DNA of 64,000 nt. It comes from Chitinophaga sp. H8. Lineage in GTDB: Bacteria; Bacteroidota; Bacteroidia; Chitinophagales; Chitinophagaceae. The stretch spans positions 3,156,631-3,220,630 of the forward strand of contig NZ_JBEXAC010000002.1 of the NCBI RefSeq assembly GCF_040567655.1. The letters run 5' to 3'. Shown piece after piece: positions 8,424-16,056 of this stretch. The position numbers were made by a program, and so were the translations under genes. The notes beneath the pieces were generated by a model that was not told the origin of the DNA, searched no databases, and worked only from the letters and a program-made list of their open reading frames with translations. Position 1 is the first letter of the stretch. Each line of letters begins with the position of its first letter.

Positions 8424-8753
8424 ATGGAAAGGTTTTGTTTGGCACTGGATCTGGTAGATGACCCTGCGCTGATAGCGGAGTATGAGGCTATCCATAAGAA
8501 TATATGGCCGGAAATAAAGAAAAGCATTCAGGATAGCGGAATTACAGTAATGGATATATATCGTTTTTCCAACCGTTTGTTTATGATTATGGAAGTGGAC
8601 GAGACCTTTTCTGCAGAGCGCAAAGCGGCTATGGATGCAAGTGACCCTATCGTGCAGAAATGGGAACAGTATATGTGGAAATTCCAGCAGGCAATATCCG
8701 GTGCTCAGCCTGGTGAAAAATGGGTAATGATGAAACAGATATTTTCTTTATGA
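8424..8753 (+). CDS. L-rhamnose/L-fucose mutarotase family protein (RhaM-like)
   Basis: A 109-residue protein of the DUF718/RhaM family, a ferredoxin-like fold that interconverts the alpha and beta anomers of 6-deoxy sugars. EYEAIHKNIWPE (residues 19-30, with Tyr20 and His24) and the C-terminal tryptophan-containing segments match the family. Supplying the beta anomer of L-fucose to the dehydrogenase encoded two genes downstream is the likely role. Its stop codon overlaps the start of the next gene (ATGA), which shows tight translational coupling. Confidence 0.88.
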   Translation: MERFCLALDLVDDPALIAEYEAIHKNIWPEIKKSIQDSGITVMDIYRFSNRLFMIMEVDETFSAERKAAMDASDPIVQKWEQYMWKFQQAISGAQPGEKWVMMKQIFSL

Positions 8754-9583
8754 GTGCAGTTATAGATGCGCATCAGCATTTCTGGCATTATAATCCGGTA
8801 AGGGATGCCTGGATCACGGATGATATGAAGGTTATCCAGCGTAATTTCCTGCCGGAAGATCTGGCTCCTGTTCTGGCTGCCAATCAGGTGGACGGATGTG
8901 TTGCTGTACAAGCTGACCAGTCTGAAGAAGAAACCTTTTTTTTACTGAAAGCTGCTGAAGAACACGATTTTGTAAAAGGAGTAGTAGGCTGGGTAGATCT
9001 TCGCGCGGCAAATATTGCAGCACGCTTATCTCATTTTGCTGCTGAAAAGAAGCTAAAAGGTTTCAGGCATATTGTACAGGCAGAACCGGACAATATGTTT
9101 CTGCTGAGAGAAGACTTTTGCAATGGTGTTAAAGCGCTGGCTGTACATGATTTTACATATGATATTCTCGTATACCCCACACAGCTGCCAGCTGTGGAAA
9201 AATTTGTAGAAAAGTTCCCGGAGCAAAGACTGGTTATTGATCATATGGCAAAGCCATATTTTAAGACAGGCGATATAAAGGACTGGGCAGCCAGCATGCG
9301 GAAAATTGCGCAATCTCCACATGTGCACTGTAAAGTGAGTGGTATGGTCACAGAAGCTGACTGGCAACAATGGCAGCCGGCAGATTTTAAACCATTTCTG
9401 GATGTGGTATTAGAGGCATTTGGACCTGAACGGATGATGTTTGGATCGGATTGGCCGGTATGTCTGGTAGCTGGTGATTATGGCCGGGTAAAGGCTTTAT
9501 TGACGGATTATATCAGCGCATTAACTGATGCAGAACAGCACGGTATTATGGGAGAGAATGCAGTGAATTTTTATAAGTTATAA
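8750..9583 (+). CDS. amidohydrolase-family lactonase, probable L-fucono-1,5-lactone hydrolase
   Basis: A metal-dependent amidohydrolase (PF04909 type) of 277 residues when started at MSAVIDAHQHFW. DAHQHFW gives the first metal ligands (His8, His10), IDHMAKP holds the next histidine, and MFGSDWPVC the catalytic aspartate. I start at 8750, where ATG overlaps the mutarotase stop by four bases; a longer form from 8720 would begin inside that gene and lacks family match. In the fucose route this enzyme opens L-fuconolactone to L-fuconate. Confidence 0.85.
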   Translation: MSAVIDAHQHFWHYNPVRDAWITDDMKVIQRNFLPEDLAPVLAANQVDGCVAVQADQSEEETFFLLKAAEEHDFVKGVVGWVDLRAANIAARLSHFAAEKKLKGFRHIVQAEPDNMFLLREDFCNGVKALAVHDFTYDILVYPTQLPAVEKFVEKFPEQRLVIDHMAKPYFKTGDIKDWAASMRKIAQSPHVHCKVSGMVTEADWQQWQPADFKPFLDVVLEAFGPERMMFGSDWPVCLVAGDYGRVKALLTDYISALTDAEQHGIMGENAVNFYKL

Positions 9584-9605
9584 ATATTAAAACGGGAAAC
9601 CAGTT

Positions 9606-10388
9606 ATGAACTTAGGATTACATGATAAAGTGATTATTGTTACAGGCGGTGCCAAAGGGATTGGAGAAGCTATTTCTAAGCTGATAGCTGAAGAAGGGGG
9701 AATAGTGGTAATAGCAGGCCGAAATGCAGCGGATAACAATAAAACAGTGGATGAAATTGTAAAAACGGGCGGAAGGGCATTTGCCATTACTGCTGAACTG
9801 GGTAAAGTAGAAGACTGCAAAAAAGTGATCGCCTTAACGGTAGACCAATATGGGAAAATTGATGGTCTGGTGAATAATGCAGGAGCCAATGATGGCGTTG
9901 GGCTGGAAAATGGTTCTCCGGAAAAATTCATGACATCACTGCAAAATAATTTGTCACACTATTATAACCTGGCACATTATGCCTTACCCTATCTCAAAGA
10001 AACAAGGGGAAATATTGTAAATATCGGATCAAAAGTAGCGGATACCGGTCAGGGAAACACTTCGGGGTATGCCGCTTCAAAAGGAGCCATTAATGCTTTA
10101 ACAAGAGAATGGGCCGTGGAAATGCTACCATATGCTATTCGTGTAAATACAGTGATCCCTGCTGAAGTATGGACACCATTATACGAAACATGGATTAACT
10201 CTTTACCTAATCCCAAAGAAAAACTGGCTGCGATTGTAAAGCATATACCACTTGAAAAAAGAATGACTACTGCGGAAGAGATTGGTAATATGACGGTGTT
10301 TTTATTATCTCCAAAGTCATCACATACTACCGGACAAATAGTATATGTAGATGGAGGATATACACATTTGGACAGATCGGTTAACTAG
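9606..10388 (+). CDS. SDR dehydrogenase, probable L-fucose dehydrogenase
   Basis: A 260-residue short-chain dehydrogenase distinct from the one at 5775. The dinucleotide motif TGGAKGIG is at residues 13-20, NNAG at 90-93, with catalytic Ser142, Tyr155 and Lys159 (YAASK). It ends with VDGGYTHLDR. It sits between the lactonase and the FucP symporter, and the first step of the non-phosphorylating pathway, oxidation of L-fucose to the lactone, is otherwise unassigned here, so that role is proposed. Its stop codon lies in the left arm of an AGCT repeat. Confidence 0.82.
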   Translation: MNLGLHDKVIIVTGGAKGIGEAISKLIAEEGGIVVIAGRNAADNNKTVDEIVKTGGRAFAITAELGKVEDCKKVIALTVDQYGKIDGLVNNAGANDGVGLENGSPEKFMTSLQNNLSHYYNLAHYALPYLKETRGNIVNIGSKVADTGQGNTSGYAASKGAINALTREWAVEMLPYAIRVNTVIPAEVWTPLYETWINSLPNPKEKLAAIVKHIPLEKRMTTAEEIGNMTVFLLSPKSSHTTGQIVYVDGGYTHLDRSVN

Positions 10389-10476
10389 CTACGGCTATCA
10401 GTCCGCCTGCTTCCGGATGCTTTAAATAAATAATAATGATCAACTGAAAGATAAACAGCTGATAGCGCTTAGCTAG
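10385..10476. repeat. AGCT-type inverted repeat before fucP
   Basis: CTAGCTA (10385-10391) pairs with TAGCTAG (10470-10476), and CTATCAG (10395-10401) with CTGATAG (10459-10465), leaving a short internal bulge and an AT-rich loop. A further AGGCTCACAGCTC follows. The left arm covers the stop codon of the upstream dehydrogenase gene. It is related to the elements at 2123, 4861 and 29204. Confidence 0.6.
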
Positions 10477-10532
10477 AGGCTCACAGCTCTGAAACAGCAC
10501 GTTTTAATTGTAAACATATAAATTCACCCGTT

Positions 10533-11762
10533 ATGGCCGGAGGCGCAGTCGGTAATTCCACCTATACCAGTACTAATGCAAAGCAGGGTAGTTATTTAAT
10601 ACCCTTTATACTGGTAACCAGCTTGTTTTTTTTATGGGGCCTTGCTTATGGCCTGTTAGATGTATTGAATAAGCATTTCCAGGAAGTGTTGAACATCACT
10701 AAAATGAGGTCTACCCTTTTGCAGGCAGCCTATTTTGGTGCTTATTTCCTGATGGCATTCCCTGCCGGGTTGCTGATGAATAAGTACGGGTATAAGAGAG
10801 GGATTATTTTAGGGCTGTTGCTGTATGCAATAGGTGCTTTCCTGTTTTATCCGGCAGCACATTTCACCAGTTTTGATTCTTTTTTACTGGCATTATTTAT
10901 TCTGGCCAGCGGGCTTGCTTTTCTGGAAACGGCGGCTAATCCCTACGTTACTGTTTTAGGCCCCAAAGAAACTTCTGAACAAAGATTAAACCTGTCGCAG
11001 TGTTTTAATGGTCTGGGTTCCTTTTTAGGCCCCATTATCGGCGGTGCACTTTTCTTTGGTGAAAATACAAATGACTTGTCTTCCGTGCAATTGACCTATG
11101 TGATCATAGGTGTCATTGTACTGTTGATCGCTGGCTTTTTTTACAGAACACCTTTACCTGAAATAAAGGAAGATAAGGTAGAAGGACCGGAAGTGGAAGC
11201 GGATACACGCCCCTTGTTTGCGCATAAGCATTTCGTATGGTCTATCATTGCGCAATTCTTTTATGTTGCTGCACAGGTAGGTGTAGGGGCCTTGTTTATT
11301 AACTATGTAACAGAATACTGGGCCGGCACTTCCAGCCAGGAAGGTTCCTTTTTACTTTCTGTGGGATTGGGATTGTTTGTGGGCGGACGCTTTGTAGGAA
11401 CAGCGTTGATGCGAACAATTGCACCTAATAAGTTATTGACACTTTATGCGGTGATCAATATTGTTTTGTGTGCAGTGGTAATGACCGGAAATGGTGCAGT
11501 GGCTTCCTATGCTTTAATTGGTACCTTCTTCTTTATGTCTATCATGTTCCCGACTATTTTCGCATTAGGGATCAAGGGATTGGGCGCAAATACCAAAAAA
11601 GGGGCCTCTTTCCAGATCATGTCCATTGTAGGAGGTGCTTTAGTGCCTGTGGTGATGGGATTGATCGCGGATAAGGAAGGTACGGCTGTTTCCTATGTTG
11701 TTCCGTTAATTTGTTTTGTAGTAGTATTCTTCTTTGGCTGGAGAGGCTATAAGAGAAGCTAA
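10533..11762 (+). CDS. fucP: L-fucose:H+ symporter
   Basis: A 409-residue major facilitator protein with about 12 membrane helices, importing L-fucose across the inner membrane with a proton. Two residues needed in E. coli FucP appear in matching places: Asp43 in GLLDVLNKHF and Glu132 in LETAANPYVTVLGP. The MNKYGYKRG loop between helices 2 and 3 is the MFS signature. It closes the fucose cluster, separated from the dehydrogenase by 144 bp that hold an inverted repeat, so it may be partly uncoupled. Glucose/galactose transporters (GluP) are close relatives and remain an alternative. Confidence 0.86.
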   Translation: MAGGAVGNSTYTSTNAKQGSYLIPFILVTSLFFLWGLAYGLLDVLNKHFQEVLNITKMRSTLLQAAYFGAYFLMAFPAGLLMNKYGYKRGIILGLLLYAIGAFLFYPAAHFTSFDSFLLALFILASGLAFLETAANPYVTVLGPKETSEQRLNLSQCFNGLGSFLGPIIGGALFFGENTNDLSSVQLTYVIIGVIVLLIAGFFYRTPLPEIKEDKVEGPEVEADTRPLFAHKHFVWSIIAQFFYVAAQVGVGALFINYVTEYWAGTSSQEGSFLLSVGLGLFVGGRFVGTALMRTIAPNKLLTLYAVINIVLCAVVMTGNGAVASYALIGTFFFMSIMFPTIFALGIKGLGANTKKGASFQIMSIVGGALVPVVMGLIADKEGTAVSYVVPLICFVVVFFFGWRGYKRS

Positions 11763-11771
11763 TTATATCCA

Positions 11772-11834
11772 GGAATTCCGCGAAATCATCGTAACTTAAT
11801 ACCAGAAAGCATTACTATGATTTTGCGGAATTTT
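11772..11834 (+). promoter_or_regulatory. long hairpin that includes the start codon of the MbnP-like gene
   Basis: AATTCCGCGAAATCAT (11774-11789) can pair with ATGATTTTGCGGAATT (11817-11832) over 16 consecutive pairs, one of them G-U, and two more G-U pairs extend the base. The 3' arm begins exactly at the ATG of the gene at 11817. The 27-nt loop holds the likely ribosome landing region. In mRNA this would bury the start codon. Confidence 0.6.
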
Positions 11835-12608
11835 ATAACCATGCCCTGGGTGGTTGCAGGAATTTTTAGCCTGTCGGCCATCTTCACTTCCTGCTCAAAA
11901 AGTGATACCGGAAAAGGAATGCCTCCTGCACCTGCTGATACTATACAGCTCTCCTTTTCGCACCTCGTAAATACGCAGCCATTAGTACTCGGTAACACCA
12001 CCTACAAAAATGCAGCAGGAGAATCTTTTAACATTACCACCTTTAAATACTACCTGAGTAATTTTTCATTAATAAAAACGGATGGATCCAGTGTGGTACT
12101 AGAACCAGCAGCTTATTTTCTGATAGATGAAGCGAAGCCGGGATCAAAGACTATCTTGCTGGATGGTGTTCCTGCGGGGATATATAAGGGGATTTCCTGG
12201 TGGATAGGCGTAGATAGTACGCGCAATGTAAGCGGGGTGCAAAGCGGCGCATTAGACCCGGCTAACGGGATGTTCTGGACCTGGAATAGTGGCTATATTA
12301 TGGCCAAACTGGAGGGTACATCACCAGTCTCCAATGCGACGATGAATCTGCTGGAATTTCATGTGGGAGGATTTAAAGGTACTACAAATGCTTTGCGGCA
12401 GGTAACCCTGGGCTTTCCTGAACCGGTCAATGTAGACAAAGGAAAGATACCAGAGGTGAGTGTAACCGCAGATGCCTATACCTGGTTTGATCAACCGAAC
12501 CGCATCAGCTTTAAGGAGTTTGCGGCCTGCCATGTGCCTGGTGCAGATGCAATGAAGATCGCCGACAATTACCGGAAAATGTTTGCCATCAAAAGTGTTT
12601 TGAATTAA
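11817..12608 (+). CDS. MbnP-like lipoprotein (partner of a MauG/MbnH-type peroxidase)
   Basis: A 263-residue lipoprotein: signal segment with lipobox-like FTSC (Cys26), then the MbnP domain. Recognisable parts are the FNITTFKYYLSNF strand, SWWIGVDS, the segment MFWTWNSGYIMAKLEG, LEFHVGG, and a C-terminal region with a cysteine and histidine (AACHVPG). In Methylosinus, MbnP is oxidised on a tryptophan by the di-haem enzyme MbnH and then binds copper. Several tryptophans are candidates here. The next gene is the matching di-haem enzyme, 33 bp downstream. No methanobactin genes are nearby, so the copper role is inferred. Confidence 0.82.
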   Translation: MILRNFITMPWVVAGIFSLSAIFTSCSKSDTGKGMPPAPADTIQLSFSHLVNTQPLVLGNTTYKNAAGESFNITTFKYYLSNFSLIKTDGSSVVLEPAAYFLIDEAKPGSKTILLDGVPAGIYKGISWWIGVDSTRNVSGVQSGALDPANGMFWTWNSGYIMAKLEGTSPVSNATMNLLEFHVGGFKGTTNALRQVTLGFPEPVNVDKGKIPEVSVTADAYTWFDQPNRISFKEFAACHVPGADAMKIADNYRKMFAIKSVLN

Positions 12609-12641
12609 ATACAGCTATACCAAAATCAATAATACATTGTG

Positions 12642-13700
12642 ATGTACAGGAAAGCAACATGTTTCTTGGGAATATTCTGCCTGTTCCTGTTGGTATTATC
12701 CTGGGCTTGCCGTCGTAACGGGGAGAGCAGTAATATCGGCCCTGTACCTTATGTTTTGAAGTTACCTCCTGGCTTTCCCGCCCCGGTATATGATTTTTCG
12801 AAAAATCAATTGACAAGAGAGGGTATTGCATTAGGGCGGTATTTATTTTATGATGACCGGCTTTCCCGGGATAGCACTATTTCCTGTGGTTTTTGTCACC
12901 AGCAATTTGCTGCATTTGGCCACTTTGATCATGCCTTGAGCCACGGTATTGACAGCCGGATAGGCTTCCGTACAGTACCCTCTTTGTTTAATCTGATATG
13001 GCAAAAGGAATTTATGTGGGATGGTGGCGTTAATCACCTGGAAATGCAGCCACTCACGCCTATTACTGATCCCAATGAAATGGGGGAAGATCTGAGCCGG
13101 TTGATTGCTCGTTTACAGGCAGATGCCGGGTACAGGCAAAAATTTAAAGCTGCCTTTGGTTCAGAGGAAATTAACAGTGAGCGGTTGTTTAAAGCGTTGG
13201 TGCAGTTTATGGCTACCATGATATCCGGAGAGTCCAAGTATGACAGCGTCATGCGTAAAGCGCCAGGGGTTAGTTTTACGCCGGAAGAACAGGGAGGCTA
13301 TGCTACTTTCCAGCAAAAATGTGCAACCTGCCACAAAGAACCCTTGTTTACCGATCTCAGTTATCGCAGCAATGGCTTACCCTATCTGCCAGCCCTCAAT
13401 GATGTAGGCCGCATGCGAATTACCAACAGTACCGGCGATAAACTGAAATTTAAGGTGCCTTCTCTGCGGAATATTCTTAAAAGCCCACCATATATGCATG
13501 ATGGGCGTTTCTTTGATATTACCAAAGTATTTGAATTTTATGACCATGGAGTAGAACAAACGGATACCACAGATCCATTAGTACGGAATGGCATTCCTCT
13601 CAGCGAAAAGGAAAAAAGAGAATTGTATTTCTTCCTGAATACGCTTACAGATCCGGGCTTTATCAACAATCCGGCATTAAGTGAGATCAGGATTGAATAG
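12642..13700 (+). CDS. di-haem cytochrome c peroxidase family protein (MbnH/MauG-like)
   Basis: A 352-residue periplasmic or lipid-anchored protein (N-terminal hydrophobic segment ending SWAC). Two haem-binding CxxCH motifs are seen at residues 82-86 (CGFCH) and 227-231 (CATCH), the layout of bacterial di-haem peroxidases and MauG. The PPYMHDGRFFD segment near residue 285 is also typical. I start at ATG 12642, although GTG three bases before is in frame. Paired with the MbnP-like gene it probably oxidises that partner post-translationally. A plain hydrogen-peroxide-reducing function is the alternative. Confidence 0.86.
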   Translation: MYRKATCFLGIFCLFLLVLSWACRRNGESSNIGPVPYVLKLPPGFPAPVYDFSKNQLTREGIALGRYLFYDDRLSRDSTISCGFCHQQFAAFGHFDHALSHGIDSRIGFRTVPSLFNLIWQKEFMWDGGVNHLEMQPLTPITDPNEMGEDLSRLIARLQADAGYRQKFKAAFGSEEINSERLFKALVQFMATMISGESKYDSVMRKAPGVSFTPEEQGGYATFQQKCATCHKEPLFTDLSYRSNGLPYLPALNDVGRMRITNSTGDKLKFKVPSLRNILKSPPYMHDGRFFDITKVFEFYDHGVEQTDTTDPLVRNGIPLSEKEKRELYFFLNTLTDPGFINNPALSEIRIE

Positions 13701-13710
13701 TACATTATCC

Positions 13711-15924
13711 TTACAGCTCCCATTTTCTGATCATATCTTTTACCTGCTTTTTGTACTCCTTAAGTGATGACCGCGTTTGCTGAATGAAACCATTATCTTC
13801 CAGTTTGCCAATAACAGCATCCATTTCGGCTTCGTTTTCATAACTCATTTTACGGAAAGGGTTATTGTAATCCTTTTCGCGCGACTGGTAGATATTCTCC
13901 GTGAGTATACCCAATGTATTTACAGATTGTTGCAGGCATTGTTTTAAATGGAGGGTAGAAAATTCCCGGGGGGATATTTCAAGTACATGTAACATACTTG
14001 CAATGGCATGCTGCAGTTTATCATAAAAATAGTCTTCCCCTATTTGTATATAGTTATCATGCAGTTGGTCCCAGCTATTGATTTTACCTTTTCTGATTTT
14101 GTTTTTTAATTCTTCCAGTGTATCTGCTTTCATAAGCTGACCACCTATATTGTGCCAGGCACCACGTTTGGACGATTTAACGATGGTTTGTAATGCGGTA
14201 AGGGAATTAAGATCCTGTTGGTCTACATAGTCTATGATATTACGAATACCATAAAGTAAAATGAGGTCTTTGAACCAGGCATAAGCTTTATGTACTTTCA
14301 ACAATTGTACCCGGCGGTGGCTGTTTTCCATGTTTTCTGCAAATACCTGCAGCCGGGCTACTTCATCAGGATGCTGTGTTAGTAACTCCCGGCCTTTAAG
14401 CTGGATAGTTTGCCCGGTTAATTTATCTGTGCTTTCTTCTTTAGATACATACCATGCTTTTCCTACTGCTGTTTCCATAAGCGTAAGCGAAGCAATCATC
14501 TCTTCTACGGAGTCGGGTGCGAGATAATCATACTCTATTGTTTGTATTTTATCGGTACGCTTATCGCGGTCTACATACTTCCAGGAGTTGCGGGCCAATG
14601 CATACATGTTGTGCATAAACCAATAGCCTGGCATGATTTTCAGACAGTTGGTATGTTCATCATTGAGGATAAGGCTGAAAGGAATGGGAATATTCATTTC
14701 AGACATATAGTTGCCTTTAGAGATAATGGTAAAAGAGGCAAACTTTGAATTATGCTTGAGGCTTACACAAAGACCCGGCCAGAACCCTCGTCCGGCAATG
14801 ATTTCTCCATCAGCACCCCGGGAATTATGGTTGGAGCCTATCGTAGCTCCTGCGGCCATATTGCTTTGTCCCATCACCAGTGCTGCACATAAAAAGGAGT
14901 TGTTATGATGTTGTTCATGCGCAGGAAAAATAAGAGAGTTTAACACCTCACAGCAGGAAATGGTTGCATTATTGCCCAGATAAGAGTTAATGAGACGGGC
15001 GCCATATTTTAACTGGGAGTGGGAGGCCATTACAAAACGAACGGCTTTAACACCATAGAATACCCGGCAGCCATAACCCATAATTCCATTTACAAGTTCA
15101 CAGCCTTCACCGATCTGGGAAGCAGCGCCTGCCATACTGTTAATAGTAAGGTTTTTGAGCTTGTTGGCGCCTTTTAAATAGGCATCCGTACCGATGGTAA
15201 CATCTTTGATGATTTTACAGTTTTTTATGACTGTACGGTCACCTACCATGCCATAATACCCACGCTTTTTATCAAACTGTTTCTCGGTAAATAATTTAAA
15301 CTTTTGTTGCAGGGCAGCATCATCACGATAACGTGTCCAGAGATAGGCATCACCCGGCAGCATACCGTCAAAGGGCATTACACTGCGTCCACCATTTTCA
15401 TTGCACAATTCCATCCAGATCCGTACATTTTCCGGCTCCCCATCTTTGACAATGCCATTACCAAATTTGGCGTAGTCAGTAGTAGCCATTTCATTAACAT
15501 TGGCTACGATTACTTCATTGCCCAGTATATAATGAGAAAGAAAATTTACGTTATAGACCACTACATTATCGCCAAAGTCGCAGGCGCATATGGTACTGTT
15601 ATACAAGCCTACAGGCAGGCGTAAATTATGAAATTCCAGGTAGTACGGCTCCAGTTTACCTATCCGCACCATTCCAAAAAAATGGCAGTGCTGTACCAGC
15701 TGCGGGTCAAATTCATTGGCAACGAAAATACTGTTCCAGTCGTCGGAGGTATTATCATTTCTTACCAGTGCCTCAATTTCATAAGCGGTCAATTTACGAT
15801 ATACGCCATGTTTCCCCCATTGTTGCTCACGAAGATAATATTCATCTTTTCCTTTGGGTAAATGCGGGGTTTCTACAAAATTATAACCCAAGGCTGTAAG
15901 CGGTTTTTTCTGTATGTTATTCAT
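13711..15924 (-). CDS. DUF4954 family protein with left-handed beta-helix repeats
   Basis: A 737-residue cytoplasmic protein of a family common in Bacteroidota. The middle (about residues 220-400) has runs of hexapeptide-like turns with isoleucine/valine at regular spacing (for example TVIKNCKIIKDVTIGTDAYL), the mark of a left-handed beta-helix as in acyl- and sugar-nucleotide transferases. The C-terminal third is helical and charged. Similar helices occur in GlmU-type sugar-1-phosphate uridylyltransferases, and glmS is the next gene on the same strand (132 bp apart), but catalytic function is unknown. Confidence 0.8.
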   Translation of the reverse strand: MNNIQKKPLTALGYNFVETPHLPKGKDEYYLREQQWGKHGVYRKLTAYEIEALVRNDNTSDDWNSIFVANEFDPQLVQHCHFFGMVRIGKLEPYYLEFHNLRLPVGLYNSTICACDFGDNVVVYNVNFLSHYILGNEVIVANVNEMATTDYAKFGNGIVKDGEPENVRIWMELCNENGGRSVMPFDGMLPGDAYLWTRYRDDAALQQKFKLFTEKQFDKKRGYYGMVGDRTVIKNCKIIKDVTIGTDAYLKGANKLKNLTINSMAGAASQIGEGCELVNGIMGYGCRVFYGVKAVRFVMASHSQLKYGARLINSYLGNNATISCCEVLNSLIFPAHEQHHNNSFLCAALVMGQSNMAAGATIGSNHNSRGADGEIIAGRGFWPGLCVSLKHNSKFASFTIISKGNYMSEMNIPIPFSLILNDEHTNCLKIMPGYWFMHNMYALARNSWKYVDRDKRTDKIQTIEYDYLAPDSVEEMIASLTLMETAVGKAWYVSKEESTDKLTGQTIQLKGRELLTQHPDEVARLQVFAENMENSHRRVQLLKVHKAYAWFKDLILLYGIRNIIDYVDQQDLNSLTALQTIVKSSKRGAWHNIGGQLMKADTLEELKNKIRKGKINSWDQLHDNYIQIGEDYFYDKLQHAIASMLHVLEISPREFSTLHLKQCLQQSVNTLGILTENIYQSREKDYNNPFRKMSYENEAEMDAVIGKLEDNGFIQQTRSSLKEYKKQVKDMIRKWEL

Positions 15925-16056
15925 GGATATAATGTTGTAACGGTTATAACCGGCAACAGGTAGTTACATTGCTGCAAACTACCTGTCACCAGTTGCTTTT
16001 ACGTGAATATTCCTGAAGTATTTGCTGATCCCCCGGAGGGATCATTGATGATAATG

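Noticed and set aside
16027..16043. GATCCC/GGGATC hairpin after glmS as a terminator
   Set aside because: The stem is only 6-7 bp and no T-run follows on the minus strand.
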